Below, piece after piece: positions 8,648 through 18,410 of a stretch of DNA of 64,000 nt (positions are counted from its first letter, which is position 1; each line of letters opens with the position of its first letter). Below the pieces are notes generated by a model. It worked only from the letters and a program-made list of their open reading frames with translations. It did no database searches and had not been told where the DNA came from. Origin of the DNA: UBA1014 sp964344035 (GTDB taxonomy: Bacteria; SAR324; NAC60-12). The DNA is taken from positions 1 through 64,000 of the forward strand of contig CAYFLK010000006.1 in NCBI GenBank assembly GCA_964344035.1, given 5' to 3'. A program made the translations under genes and the position numbers.

Positions 8648-10453
8648 ATGACCAAACCATATATAGCCGTCCTGGATTTCGGCAGCCAATACGCACATAT
8701 GATCGCAAAGCGATTGCGTCATTCAGGATTCTACACTGAAATTCACTCACCTTCCACTCCAAACTCATCATTACCCCATGCCCGGGGTCTTGTACTCTCC
8801 GGAGGTCCGGCCTCAGTATCCTCCGAGGACACCCCGGAATTCAATGCGGAACTGCTGAACCTGGACCTGCCGATTCTCGGTTTGTGCTACGGACACCAGC
8901 TGATAGCGCAGTCCCACGGAGGCATCATCGTCAATACCGGGAAGGGAGAGTACGGGAAAGCCATTTTGCACAAAACCGGTGATTCCCCGCTGTGGCGGAA
9001 CATCAACTTGCCAACCCAGGTTTGGATGAGCCACCAGGACAGCGTCACCGCCTGCCCTCCTGGGTTCAGTGTGATAGGAGAAACCGAATCCGGACCAGTG
9101 GCCGCGATGCAACATCTCACAAAACCGGTGTTTACTTTTCAATTTCACCCGGAAGTGAATGACACTCCAGAGGGCATGAAGCTGCTAGAGAACTTCGCGC
9201 GGCTCTGTGGAATGAAAGCCGACTGGTCGATGCAGACTTTCATCAAGGAGGAAGTGGACAAAATCCTAGCGGAAGTCCGTGAACGCAAGGTGCTGATGTT
9301 TCTTAGCGGCGGAGTGGATTCTTCAGTGGCATTCGCCATGCTCACCAGTGCGCTGGGGAAAGAACGGGTGCTCGGGCTCTACATGGACAACGGGTTCATG
9401 CGCAAGGAAGAAACACAGAAAATCATGCAACAATATGCTGAGGCAGGATTTGAAAACGTCGTGGCGAGAGATTACGGACGGCATTTTCTTGAATCCGTCG
9501 AGTACATTGTTGATCCCCAGGAAAAACGGCGGCGGATCGGCGCCACCTTTATCCGCATGCGCGATTCGTTCCTGCAGGAACTGGAACTGGACCCTTCGGA
9601 ATGGATGCTCGGACAGGGGACGCTCTATCCGGACATCATCGAATCCGGAGGCACCGACCATGCAAATGTTATCAAGTCCCATCATAACCGGGTAGCAGAA
9701 GTCGAACAGCTGTTGAAGTCAGGAGAGGTGGTGGAACCGCTCAAGGACCTTTACAAGGACGAAGTCCGCGAAGTCGGGAGCCTGCTGGGACTCCCTGATT
9801 CAATTGTCTGGAGGCACCCATTTCCCGGACCGGGGCTTTCTATCAATGTCCTGTGCGCGGATGGGAAAACCGTCTTCCCGGAGATTTCGAAAACACAGCA
9901 GACCGTACGTGATGCCCTGATGGATGAGGCCACCAGGGCTTCCGTCCTGCCGGTGCGCTCAGTCGGAGTACAGGGAGATCAACGAACCTACACACTACCA
10001 GCGGTATTATGGAACACTCCACAAGATTGGGAATGGCTGGAAACACAGTCAATCCGGATCACCAACACAGTGAGTGAAGTCAACCGGGTTGTAACACTCC
10101 TTGCTCCGCAATCTCTCCCGGATTTATGTGTTCGCGAAGCTTACTGCACCAGGGACCGTCTCGATCTGCTGAGAGATGCTGAAGCCATCGCCACTCGAGC
10201 ACTCCGGGAACATCACCTGATGCATACAATTTTTCAACTTTTGGTGATACTGCTGCCCCTCTCCACAGACAAAAAAGGAGACTGCATCGTGTTGCGCCCG
10301 GTTTGTTCTGAAGACGTAATGACCGCACAGTTCGCCCGTCTTGACTGGGACATGCTGAATAAGCTGAAACGGGAACTGTATCGTCTTCCCGGGATTAACG
10401 CGGTCTTTTACGACATCACTCACAAACCTCCAGCCACTTTCGGGTGGGAATGA
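8648..10453 (+). CDS. guaA: GMP synthase, eukaryote-like long form
   Basis: Converts XMP to GMP using glutamine. The glutamine amidotransferase domain (residues 1-190) has nucleophile Cys80 in GLCYGHQL and His167/Glu169 in FHPEV. The ATP pyrophosphatase domain has the P-loop SGGVDSS (220-226). The C-terminus ends with the canonical KPPAT-x2-WE. At 601 residues it is about 75 longer than E. coli GuaA. The extra length is in the dimerization region, which contains LPVRSVGVQGDQRTYTL, then NRVVTLL, then a second subdomain (RDAEAIATRALREHHL...ILLPL...CIVLRPV). That order matches the two-subdomain C-terminus of eukaryotic GMP synthetases. An IMPDH/GMPR-family gene lies far away at the right edge. 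Confidence 0.96.
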   Translation: MTKPYIAVLDFGSQYAHMIAKRLRHSGFYTEIHSPSTPNSSLPHARGLVLSGGPASVSSEDTPEFNAELLNLDLPILGLCYGHQLIAQSHGGIIVNTGKGEYGKAILHKTGDSPLWRNINLPTQVWMSHQDSVTACPPGFSVIGETESGPVAAMQHLTKPVFTFQFHPEVNDTPEGMKLLENFARLCGMKADWSMQTFIKEEVDKILAEVRERKVLMFLSGGVDSSVAFAMLTSALGKERVLGLYMDNGFMRKEETQKIMQQYAEAGFENVVARDYGRHFLESVEYIVDPQEKRRRIGATFIRMRDSFLQELELDPSEWMLGQGTLYPDIIESGGTDHANVIKSHHNRVAEVEQLLKSGEVVEPLKDLYKDEVREVGSLLGLPDSIVWRHPFPGPGLSINVLCADGKTVFPEISKTQQTVRDALMDEATRASVLPVRSVGVQGDQRTYTLPAVLWNTPQDWEWLETQSIRITNTVSEVNRVVTLLAPQSLPDLCVREAYCTRDRLDLLRDAEAIATRALREHHLMHTIFQLLVILLPLSTDKKGDCIVLRPVCSEDVMTAQFARLDWDMLNKLKRELYRLPGINAVFYDITHKPPATFGWE

Positions 10454-10747
10454 TCGGGACCTGATACTCTTTGCGGGATTATTGGTCAAGTTGGGTTTTC
10501 TGAAGGTAGATCCAGGCTGACAACCGAATCGGCTATATACCCGGAGGTCGCCGGAATAAATGCTCCTCCGGGGAAGATGCGGATTAATGATTCCCGTCGT
10601 GAATGCTGGACAGTCCGCGGAGCATCCTTTATCATCCCAATGAACAGGTTTTTTGGAATTTAAACCGCATGGGTTTGGGCTACATTCATTAAATCACCTC
10701 AGAAAAACTTTACCCCTGTAACTCAAAACACTATTTGCGAGTTTGTG

Positions 10748-11044
10748 ATGGCAGAGGAACAAGGTGTTTACATTTATGCCAACCTGCTTGATGTGAACAA
10801 GGACGGAAAGATCGACATGATCTCATTCGTCGATCCTCAAGGACGTGGCATCGCGGTTGCGGTGGACCGGGTCAGCGATGGGAGGATGGATCAGATCCAC
10901 GTCTTCCAGGATGTAACCGGGGACGGTAAACTCGATATGGACGACAAGCGGCTGATAGAACGGGAGGCGATAAAACTGTTCCAACAAAAAGACCTCAAGG
11001 AAGGGCAGTTGGAGTTGTTCATTGAAGACGCCGGTTACGGTTGA
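10748..11044 (+). CDS. EF-hand/dockerin-like calcium-binding protein
   Basis: A 98-residue protein without signal peptide. It carries two acidic loops of the DxNxDG type: DVNKDGKID at residues ~15-23 and DVTGDGKLDMDD at ~57-68. The second is followed by a helix (KRLIEREAIKLF). Such loops bind Ca2+ in EF-hands, dockerins and FG-GAP-like repeats. ATG at 10748 is preferred over the adjacent GTG at 10745. There is no operon partner and no more specific family is recognised. Confidence 0.6.
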   Translation: MAEEQGVYIYANLLDVNKDGKIDMISFVDPQGRGIAVAVDRVSDGRMDQIHVFQDVTGDGKLDMDDKRLIEREAIKLFQQKDLKEGQLELFIEDAGYG

Positions 11045-11152
11045 ACGGGGATTCGTTCAGAGCAGCCTGAACACCGAGGTATAGGACCTCCGTTATGGAC
11101 ACATGTCAGGTATTCCGAATGGCGAAAGACGCGTAGCTTGGGAACGCAGGGA

Positions 11153-11512
11153 TCAATCCAATCCCTGGTTCACCACTGGACGGGTACCGCGGCGTGGGAT
11201 TATGCTGATATGGCAGCCCGCCGGAGGAGGATCGTAACTGCGATGATCACAACGGTCTCCCTGGTTGTAAAGCCTTTCCAAGCGGTAGGAAGTTTTGTCG
11301 AGGACTGAGCCCACCTGCACATTCTGCTGCCTCAATTCGATTTTTTCACATACACTGATCAACATGTAATCGGCATAGCGCAGACATTCCTGAAATTGCG
11401 GCAGTTTCTCGTAAACCAGGACTTCCTGACGGAACCGACACCCGGACAGGAACAGCAAGACCAGCAGCAGAAAAACGGTAACAGACCATATTCTGATGGC
11501 GGGAGGAATCAA
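11153..11512 (-). CDS. Small cysteine-rich lipoprotein
   Basis: The reading frame contains a strong lipoprotein signal: hydrophobic run VTVFLLLVLLFLSGC with the lipobox Cys about 25 residues from a TTG at 11512. The frame is open up to 11629, but the upstream part would bury the signal peptide and overlap the divergent gene at 11568, so I prefer the TTG start (119 aa). The mature part has four further cysteines and ends in a Pro/Gly/Arg-rich tail. Function not recognised. Divergent from the 81-aa gene at 11568. Confidence 0.5.
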   Translation of the reverse strand: MIPPAIRIWSVTVFLLLVLLFLSGCRFRQEVLVYEKLPQFQECLRYADYMLISVCEKIELRQQNVQVGSVLDKTSYRLERLYNQGDRCDHRSYDPPPAGCHISIIPRRGTRPVVNQGLD

Positions 11513-11567
11513 TGAGGTGTGCTTTCGTAATCGGTGAGCATTTCCTCTCACATGCAATTCAAAAGGA

Positions 11568-11813
11568 ATGAAAGCCCCTAAGAAACAGAAAAACAGCATC
11601 GATGTGGTCCTCAACAACATGACCCGCAAACCGGAGGAATGGCGGGTGGATCGCTACCGTGCCAGACACCGCAGCGGGGTCAGCATCTGGATCGGAAACG
11701 GCCTTATCAATTATCATGTAGAACCCCCCCATGCACAGGAACTGAGCTGGAGGGAACGCTTGAAGCTGCGCAAGGCGCTTGAAATTCTGCGGGAAAAGCA
11801 GCCGGAACTTTGA
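11568..11813 (+). CDS. Conserved-looking 81-aa basic protein
   Basis: Starts ATG at 11568 and ends 4 nt before the stop of the convergent gene. The sequence (MKAPKKQKNSIDVVLNNM..., later VSIWIGNGLINYHVEPP and a helical ELSWRERLKLRKALEILRE) has balanced composition, suggesting real coding. It is basic at the N-terminus and has no membrane segment. It may be a small nucleic-acid-binding protein, but no family is recognised. Confidence 0.5.
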   Translation: MKAPKKQKNSIDVVLNNMTRKPEEWRVDRYRARHRSGVSIWIGNGLINYHVEPPHAQELSWRERLKLRKALEILREKQPEL

Positions 11814-11817
11814 CCCG

Positions 11818-13218
11818 TCACCCGTTTTCATCCCGGGCATCGGCGGCACAGCGAAACCCGACGTTGACCCGCGTGCTTTGCGGCAATGCATCTCTGCGCA
11901 TTGCGGGGCGCAGATAATGTGCCGGATCACTCCATGAACCGCCGCGCATAACCCTGTATTTCCCGGTCTTCGGCCCCTGAGGATCGATCCGGTCCAGAGC
12001 CGAGTAAGGACTGAACCAGTCATATACCCATTCCCATGCGTTGCCCAGCAAGTCGTAAACTCCGAAACTGTTGGGGATTTTCTCCGCGGCAATGTGCGGC
12101 TGCATACCGGAGTTTGCGGCGTACCATCCATGATCACGCAAAAACTCGACGTCTCCTTCAAAAGGAAAACGGGACTCAGTCCCGTCGCGCGCAGCTTTTT
12201 CCCACTCCGCTTCCGAGGGCAGCCGCTTCCCGTGCGCGTTGCAGTAATACCGCGCCGCGTACCAGGAAACATGGACCACCGGTTTTAATTCCTCTCCAGG
12301 CGGAGGAAGGAGGTCATCAATCCAGAGGCTGAGGTAGTTCCCGTCATGAAATTTGCGGGGGAAAGTGCTTTTGCGTAGAAACGGGTCTTCACCCAGGTAT
12401 TGCAGATACTGGTAATTGGTAACTTCACAACGGTCGATCCAGAATCCGCTGACATTGACCTCATGTTCAGGTTTTTCAACTGAACCTCCTTTTATTCCAC
12501 CCATCCGGAAAGGTCCGCCCGGAAAAAACACCATCCCCTGTTCGAGTTTGGGTGTTTTACCTTTGACTACAAAATCACAGGGGGTTTCCAAATCCATCGC
12601 CTGCAATGCAGGAAGCTGCTGCTCTTCGGGAAACAGTTTCTTTTCCAGGTTCTTTAGCAGGCTTCCATAGGCTTCCAATATCACGGGATCAAACCCTGAA
12701 ACACGTGCCAGCATCCCCCGCTCATCCCTGCCGCAGCGGAACCTGTCTCCGAGGCAGTTCAATTTCTGCCGAATCCACACCCGAAAGGCGTCCCTGGCTT
12801 TCTGTTTTTCGATTTCACGAAGAAGCACCGGTTCTACAAGGAAATACGCGCTTTCAAAGACAGAAGGACGGGCTACCTGCTGTTTTGCGAGATCGATCAG
12901 CTCATCGTAGCGTGTGCAGAACTCCTGTTGATTTTCAGGAACTTCTTTCCGGTAATTCCTGCGGTTTGAACAGGTTTTTGTTTCCGACGCACGATTGATC
13001 CCAAGCTTTTCCCGAAAGACACGCACGCGCAACTCATAGATCGCATGGATCAGGGGGTATCGTTCTCCCTGGTTGACAAAGGAGACAAAGTCCTTGACAG
13101 CAGGTTGATGGAATTCTTCCACCAAACGGAGGAAAAGTTTTTCACTTGCCCACGCCAAGGTTCCGAAACAAAAACAGGTCATGATCCCGAAAAGGATCCT
13201 GCGTTTGTAAACGCTCAT
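11818..13218 (-). CDS. Exported formylglycine-generating-enzyme family protein
   Basis: A 466-residue protein from the ATG at 13218 (a GTG three codons upstream is the alternative), with a signal peptide ending near LAWA-SEK. Residues about 30-210 form a helical, Cys-containing N-terminal region of unknown type. Residues ~225-465 form a FGE-sulfatase (SUMF1/PvdO/EgtB-like) domain: MVFFPGGPFRMGG, VNVSGFWIDRCEVTN, PVVHVSWYAARYYCNAHGKR, LPSEAEWEKAARDG, NAWEWVYDWF, VMRGGSW and VGFRCA. Members either oxidise sulfatase cysteines or are non-catalytic or other oxidoreductases. No sulfatase gene is nearby, so the role is open. Probably periplasmic. Confidence 0.85.
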   Translation of the reverse strand: MSVYKRRILFGIMTCFCFGTLAWASEKLFLRLVEEFHQPAVKDFVSFVNQGERYPLIHAIYELRVRVFREKLGINRASETKTCSNRRNYRKEVPENQQEFCTRYDELIDLAKQQVARPSVFESAYFLVEPVLLREIEKQKARDAFRVWIRQKLNCLGDRFRCGRDERGMLARVSGFDPVILEAYGSLLKNLEKKLFPEEQQLPALQAMDLETPCDFVVKGKTPKLEQGMVFFPGGPFRMGGIKGGSVEKPEHEVNVSGFWIDRCEVTNYQYLQYLGEDPFLRKSTFPRKFHDGNYLSLWIDDLLPPPGEELKPVVHVSWYAARYYCNAHGKRLPSEAEWEKAARDGTESRFPFEGDVEFLRDHGWYAANSGMQPHIAAEKIPNSFGVYDLLGNAWEWVYDWFSPYSALDRIDPQGPKTGKYRVMRGGSWSDPAHYLRPAMRRDALPQSTRVNVGFRCAADARDENG

Positions 13219-13415
13219 GCTGGTCACGGAAGAAACCGGTTTTTTGAGAAGAGCAAAAACTTGCTGAAAGATGATCTTGAACAGGATACATTTATGGATA
13301 ACGCCTAATCAATCCTGTATCGCGGCATTCTTTTGGAAAGCAATCGATATTCCACACACAACCGCATCCGGTAAATGCCTCTAATTTTAAGCAGACACCC
13401 GAAAGCCTCCTGATC

Positions 13416-14786
13416 ATGTTTTCTCTTCGTTTTCGAAAATCCGGGTGGCTGCGCAATTTCCTGCTCTCACTCGCAGAAAAACCGGTCGGGGTCCCGCTCA
13501 AAACCAGGAGCACAGAATTGTCAGCTGATTTCGGAGATCAACTGGATCAATCCCTCTACCAGCAAGTGAAAAAAAACGGTCTGCTGCTTGGTTGTCCGGT
13601 TGTCACCGTGCAGCTTGCCGATCAGGCACGGGAATTAGGATTTCCGGAAAAAACCGGAGAAACGCTGCTGCTTTACCTGGACACCCTTTTTAAAGTCTCG
13701 CTGGAGAAATGCGTGCTTGCCGGAATCGATAAAATGGAAGGCAGAGCGAATGAATCCATGTCCGTGCTTGAGATTCATCAGCTTCACCTTGCCACCTTGA
13801 TCCCGCTTACCCTTCGATATCATCTGCCCAACGCGTTTTTCCGCATCCCCCATGAACAGCCCCTGCAGGAAATGCTGCATCATAATGAAACGCTGCACAG
13901 CGCCCTAAACCAGTTTGAGGAGGTGCTGCTCGAACAGGTGACTCTCAAGGGTTATTCCTCGGAAGGCAACCGCCAGAACCTGTTTGCCTTCCTGCAGCTG
14001 TACTGCTGTCTCCGCTGGATCAACGGCATTACGCATGGCACGGTTCCAAGCCTGGAAATGATGATCCAGACTGAGTATCAACTCCGCAAGGAACTGATCC
14101 TGGCTTTTTCTGCCCTGATCTGGGCTGACGGAAAGGTAACCAGGGTCGAAAGGCAGGTTTTCAGCAAATACATCATCCAGACCGGGCTTCCGCAAACCTT
14201 CCAGGATGAGTTGGCGGAAAGGGTGAAACGCCCGGTGGGCATTGAAGAACTAACTCTTTCAATGCCTTCGACAATCCTGCGGTTTTTCTTAATCGAGCAG
14301 CTTATCCTGCTCTCACTGATCAACAGCCAGGATGCCTGGCAGGAACAGCAGCTGATTGCCGACATCTCAAATCAACTGGGCCTTTCCGAACCGGCGCTGC
14401 AGCGACTGTACGTATATGTTGCAGATTTTTTTGCCGTACATGCACATCGTTTTGCATTCCTGAGGAACAACCCCTCAACCCAGCAGTTTCAGGATTACAT
14501 GCATGACAAAGTGACCCTGCAGGTCAAGAAAAACCTAGACCGCATCGTCAAGGAAATCAAGGATACCAAGGAACTGTACGAACTGCTGATGAAAGCCACG
14601 AACGAACCGCTGTCGCAGGAAGAAAAACAGAAGGTCCAGGAACAGTTGATGGACATCGTCAAAACCATTCCCGCCCTTGCCATCTTCGCATTGCCTGGGG
14701 GAGGGATCCTGCTGCCGATTCTGATCAAGGTCCTCCCCTTCAACATCCTGCCCAGCGCTTTCGCGGACGATCCTCATTCCGCTTGA
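13416..14786 (+). CDS. TerB-like plus LETM1-like domain protein
   Basis: A 456-residue protein with no recognised overall family. Residues ~224-330 look like a TerB module: LRKELILAFSALIWADGKVTR with the acidic ADGKVT turn, later LLSLINSQ...IADISNQLGL. Residues ~388-450 look like the ribosome-binding LETM1-like domain: EEKQKVQEQLMDIVKTIPA, then the hydrophobic FALPGGGILLPILIKVLP and NILPSAF. LETM1 is a mitochondrial inner-membrane protein tied to K+/H+ balance. Here the hydrophobic segment could insert in or lie on the inner membrane. The stop shares a base with the waaA start, so the two are cotranscribed and coupled, suggesting an envelope-linked role. Domain calls are from pattern. Confidence 0.7.
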   Translation: MFSLRFRKSGWLRNFLLSLAEKPVGVPLKTRSTELSADFGDQLDQSLYQQVKKNGLLLGCPVVTVQLADQARELGFPEKTGETLLLYLDTLFKVSLEKCVLAGIDKMEGRANESMSVLEIHQLHLATLIPLTLRYHLPNAFFRIPHEQPLQEMLHHNETLHSALNQFEEVLLEQVTLKGYSSEGNRQNLFAFLQLYCCLRWINGITHGTVPSLEMMIQTEYQLRKELILAFSALIWADGKVTRVERQVFSKYIIQTGLPQTFQDELAERVKRPVGIEELTLSMPSTILRFFLIEQLILLSLINSQDAWQEQQLIADISNQLGLSEPALQRLYVYVADFFAVHAHRFAFLRNNPSTQQFQDYMHDKVTLQVKKNLDRIVKEIKDTKELYELLMKATNEPLSQEEKQKVQEQLMDIVKTIPALAIFALPGGGILLPILIKVLPFNILPSAFADDPHSA

Positions 14787-16111
14787 TGGACTCCCACACG
14801 AACCTGGAAACATTGCCACAAGGGCCTCCATTGTTTTGGTGGGCTGCTTACCAGCTGATACTGCTGCCGACTATTCTGGCCTTGCGGCTGGTGAGCCGTT
14901 TCAACAGCCGCATCCGCATCGCTTTTGCTGGACGCGAAGGCAGTTTTACCCGCCTCGAGCAGGCAACAAGCCTGAGGGACTTGACAAAACCGCTGCTCTG
15001 GTTTCATGTCGCCAGCGCGGGAGAGTTGTTGCAGGCGCAGCCGGTGATTCGCCGCAGCGTCTCAGCTGGATGTGAATGTCTGCTTACATTCAGTTCCGTC
15101 AACGCCCGGCGCTGGATCGAGCGGCAGGGGGAGGAAGCACTGGAAAATGTGCTTGCAGCGGAATTCCTGCCCCTTGACACACCTGCCAACGCGCATCGTC
15201 TGCTGGGGCTGGTGCAACCCTCGCGCATTATCTGGGTCAGTTACGATCTTTGGCCCAACCTGCTGTGGACCGCCGCGAAGCTGGGAATACCTCAGAGCCT
15301 GGTCTCCGCGATAGTCCACTCCGGGTCGGCACGAGAAACCAGGTCGTGGGGACGTGCATTTTACCGGACCCTATACCGCAGTCTCGATACCATCCTGACC
15401 GTGTCCGAAGCGGACATGCTACGCATCCGCAAATGCGTACCAGAACACCCAGTGCTTCAGGTAATGGGAGACACACGCTGCGACAGCGTGCTGGAAAGGA
15501 GGGACAGGTTGAAACCGCTCGAACTACCGGACGCTTTCAGAAACGGCATCATTTTTGTCGCCGGCAGCGTCTGGCCCAAGGACGAGGAATGTATCTTCCC
15601 CGTGCTTAAAGAAGCGCTTTCGGACTTTCCAGATCTGTGCCTGGTCCTTGTCCCGCATGAGCCTACAGATGCGCATTTGAAAAAAGCCGAATCCTTTTTC
15701 AGCGCCTCCAAACCCGTGCGCTGGTCCTGCAGGGACCAGGCCCGATCCGAAAACAGGGTCTTGCTGATTGATACAGTCGGCCTCCTCGCAGGACTTTATC
15801 GTGCGGCGCGGCTGGCCTATGTCGGCGGTGGGTTCACCACCGGAGTACACAACACCATGGAACCAGCGGCGATGGGGCTGCCGGTTTTTTTTGGTCCCAG
15901 ACACGACAACGCGCTGGAAGCATTGCTGATGGTGGAAAAGGAAATCGCGTTCACAGTGAAAAACCCCGGTGAATTCCGGACTAATTTACGGCGCTTATTA
16001 GAAGACTCGGAACACTGCCGTTTCCTGGGTGCCCGCGCCAGTGAATTAATTGAGTCACAAGCAGGCGCGTCTGAACTATGTGTACCGTTCCTGTTGAGAA
16101 ACATAAACTGA
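14786..16111 (+). CDS. waaA: Kdo transferase (lipid A Kdo addition)
   Basis: Transfers 3-deoxy-manno-octulosonate from CMP-Kdo to lipid IVA at the inner face of the inner membrane. The N-terminal membrane anchor (WWAAYQLILLPTILALRL) and glycosyltransferase-30 features are present: WFHVASAGELLQAQPVIR (acidic catalytic Glu in SxGE), then LPLDTP, and C-terminal YVGGGFTTGVHNTMEPAAMGLPVFFGP. Length 441 is slightly above the usual 420-430. ATG at 14786 overlaps the previous stop by one base. It shows that the organism makes LPS. No other LPS genes adjoin it. Confidence 0.93.
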   Translation: MDSHTNLETLPQGPPLFWWAAYQLILLPTILALRLVSRFNSRIRIAFAGREGSFTRLEQATSLRDLTKPLLWFHVASAGELLQAQPVIRRSVSAGCECLLTFSSVNARRWIERQGEEALENVLAAEFLPLDTPANAHRLLGLVQPSRIIWVSYDLWPNLLWTAAKLGIPQSLVSAIVHSGSARETRSWGRAFYRTLYRSLDTILTVSEADMLRIRKCVPEHPVLQVMGDTRCDSVLERRDRLKPLELPDAFRNGIIFVAGSVWPKDEECIFPVLKEALSDFPDLCLVLVPHEPTDAHLKKAESFFSASKPVRWSCRDQARSENRVLLIDTVGLLAGLYRAARLAYVGGGFTTGVHNTMEPAAMGLPVFFGPRHDNALEALLMVEKEIAFTVKNPGEFRTNLRRLLEDSEHCRFLGARASELIESQAGASELCVPFLLRNIN

Positions 16112-16181
16112 CCACCAAAATAGCGTTAAATCACTTTGTCTTGCCGGTCAGGCGCGCACCGCTTCAAACACCGCCCGCTTT

Positions 16182-18410
16182 TTATCCACCAAGTGTAGCC
16201 AGTGCGGCATTAAAAGTCGCACTCGGTCGCATCAACTTTGAAGCCTTTTCCTCATCAGGACAAAAGTACCCTCCTATGTCCTGAGGCGCTCCCTGCGAGC
16301 CATTCAGTTCACCGACGATCTTCTCTTCATTATCCCCGAGTTCTCGGGCCAGCCTGGAAAACCTGGCGGAAATCTCCGCGTCTTCGGTTTGTTGAGCCAG
16401 AGCCTGCGCCCAGTAGAGAGCTAGGTAGAAATGGCTGCCTCTGTTGTCCAATTCGCCGCATTTCCGGGATGGAGACCTGTTGTTGTCGAGAAACTTGGAG
16501 TTTGCATGCCCCAGTGTACGGGCGTAAATCTTCGCTTTTTCATTGCCGGTGGCGTTGCCGAGATGTTCCAGCGATTCCGCCAGCGCCAGGAACTCACCAA
16601 GTGAATCCCATCTCAAATGTCCTTCCTGGACGAACTGCTGGACATGCTTTGGAGCCGACCCGCCCGCCCCGGTCTCGAACAGACCGCCGCCGTTCATGAG
16701 GGGTACGATTGAAAGCATCTTGGCGCTAGTATTCAATTCGAGAATCGGGTAAAGGTCTGTATTGTAATCACGAAGAACGTTGCCGGTGACAGAAATCGTG
16801 TCTTTGCCTGCTCTCATTCTTTCAACAGAAAGTTTCGCTGCCTCCGCGACACTCATGATGCTGATGTCAAGCCCCTCCGTATCATGGTCTTTCAGGTATG
16901 AATAGACCTTTTTTTTCAGTTCGCGTCCATGCGCCCGCGTATCATCAAGCCAGAATATTGCAGGTGCGCCCGTCGCCCTGGAGCGCGTTACTGCCAGTTT
17001 GACCCAATCCCTGATGGGCGCGTCTTTCACCCGGCAGGAACGCCAGATGTCACCCTTTTCCACTTCGTGCTCATGAATGACATTGCCGGAATCGTCAACG
17101 ATGCGGATTGTGCCATTTCCCGGCGCCTCGAAAGTAGTCGGATGAGAACCGTACTCTTCCGCCTTCTGTGCCATGAGACCGACATTCGAAACCGATCCCA
17201 ATGTTGACGGATCGAGGGCGCCGTTCTCTATGCAGTTATCTATGGTTGCCTGGTACAGGCTTGCATAACTGTGGTCCGGAATGACCGCCTTGACTTCGTG
17301 TGGATTGCCGTCCGGACCCCACATAATCCCGCCGTCCCGTATAAGCGGCGGCATTGAGGCGTCGATGATGATATCGCTTGGCACATGCAGGTTCGTGATG
17401 CCTTTGTCGGAATCTACCATGGCAAGCTCAGGACGGTCCCTGTAAACCGCCTGAATGTCCGCTTCTATTTCTGCCTGCCTGTCCGCGGGCAGTGTGCCTA
17501 TCTTTGTATACAAATCGCCGAGTCCGTTGTTGAAATCGACACCGAGATCCCTGATGGTTTCTGCGTGTTTTTCAATGGCGTCCCTGTAATACACCTTGAC
17601 ACAGTGACCGAAAATGATCGGGTCCGAGACCTTCATCATTGTGGCTTTCATGTGCAAGGAAAACAGGACTCCCTTTTCTTTTGCATCGTCAATCTGCTCA
17701 GCAAGAAATTCAGTCAGCGCATTTTTACTCATAAAAGTTGCGTCTACGACTTCGCCTTCCTGAAGGGGAAGGTTTTCCATGAGCGTTGTTGTCTTGCCAC
17801 TCTCATCTATAAACTCGATCCGTGCATCCGCGGCATCCGACATGGTTGTGGATTTTTCGTTGGAGCAAAAATCCCCACTACTCATGGTCGCAACATGGGT
17901 TTTGGAGTCACTGCTCCACTTTCCCATCTTGTGGGGGTTCTTTTTGGCGTATTGCTTGACGGCTTCTGCCGCCCTGCGGTCTGAGTTTCCCTCTCTCAAG
18001 ACAGGATTAACGGCGCTTCCTAAAACCTTTGCGTATCTTGCCTTAACCTCCTTTTCAGCATCGTTTTGAGGATTTTCCGGGAAGTCTGGAAGGTCAAAGC
18101 CTTTTTCCTGCAATTCCTTGACGGCTGCCTTTAACTGGGGAATGGATGCGCTGATATTGGGGAGTTTTATGATGTTTGCCTGCGGAGTCTTGGCAAGCTC
18201 ACCCAGTGCGGTCAATTCATCGGGAATCTTCTGATCTGCTGAAAGGTTCCCCGGGAAATTCGCAATTATTCTCCCGGCAAGAGATATGTCCCTCAGCTCG
18301 ACTTCGACGCCGGAACCTGCCGTATATGCCTGAACAATGGGCAAGAATGAACGGGTGGCCAGTGCAGGCGCTTCGTCTGTTTTGGTATAAGCGATTTTGG
18401 CTGTTTTCAT
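16182..18410 (-). CDS. icd: Monomeric NADP-dependent isocitrate dehydrogenase
   Basis: Oxidatively decarboxylates isocitrate to 2-oxoglutarate, making NADPH. The 742 residues match the monomeric IDH-II family (about 735-745), unrelated in length to the dimeric 416-aa type. Diagnostic blocks include LPNISASIPQLKAAVKELQ, GSAVNPVLREGNSDRRAA (substrate binding), SLHMKATMMKVSDPI and the C-terminal SPSRKCGELDNRGSHFYLALYW. AGAGGAA stands before the ATG. With malate synthase G at 61-63 kb it fits a glyoxylate-shunt-capable heterotroph, where isocitrate is a branch point. Confidence 0.97.
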   Translation of the reverse strand: MKTAKIAYTKTDEAPALATRSFLPIVQAYTAGSGVEVELRDISLAGRIIANFPGNLSADQKIPDELTALGELAKTPQANIIKLPNISASIPQLKAAVKELQEKGFDLPDFPENPQNDAEKEVKARYAKVLGSAVNPVLREGNSDRRAAEAVKQYAKKNPHKMGKWSSDSKTHVATMSSGDFCSNEKSTTMSDAADARIEFIDESGKTTTLMENLPLQEGEVVDATFMSKNALTEFLAEQIDDAKEKGVLFSLHMKATMMKVSDPIIFGHCVKVYYRDAIEKHAETIRDLGVDFNNGLGDLYTKIGTLPADRQAEIEADIQAVYRDRPELAMVDSDKGITNLHVPSDIIIDASMPPLIRDGGIMWGPDGNPHEVKAVIPDHSYASLYQATIDNCIENGALDPSTLGSVSNVGLMAQKAEEYGSHPTTFEAPGNGTIRIVDDSGNVIHEHEVEKGDIWRSCRVKDAPIRDWVKLAVTRSRATGAPAIFWLDDTRAHGRELKKKVYSYLKDHDTEGLDISIMSVAEAAKLSVERMRAGKDTISVTGNVLRDYNTDLYPILELNTSAKMLSIVPLMNGGGLFETGAGGSAPKHVQQFVQEGHLRWDSLGEFLALAESLEHLGNATGNEKAKIYARTLGHANSKFLDNNRSPSRKCGELDNRGSHFYLALYWAQALAQQTEDAEISARFSRLARELGDNEEKIVGELNGSQGAPQDIGGYFCPDEEKASKLMRPSATFNAALATLGG

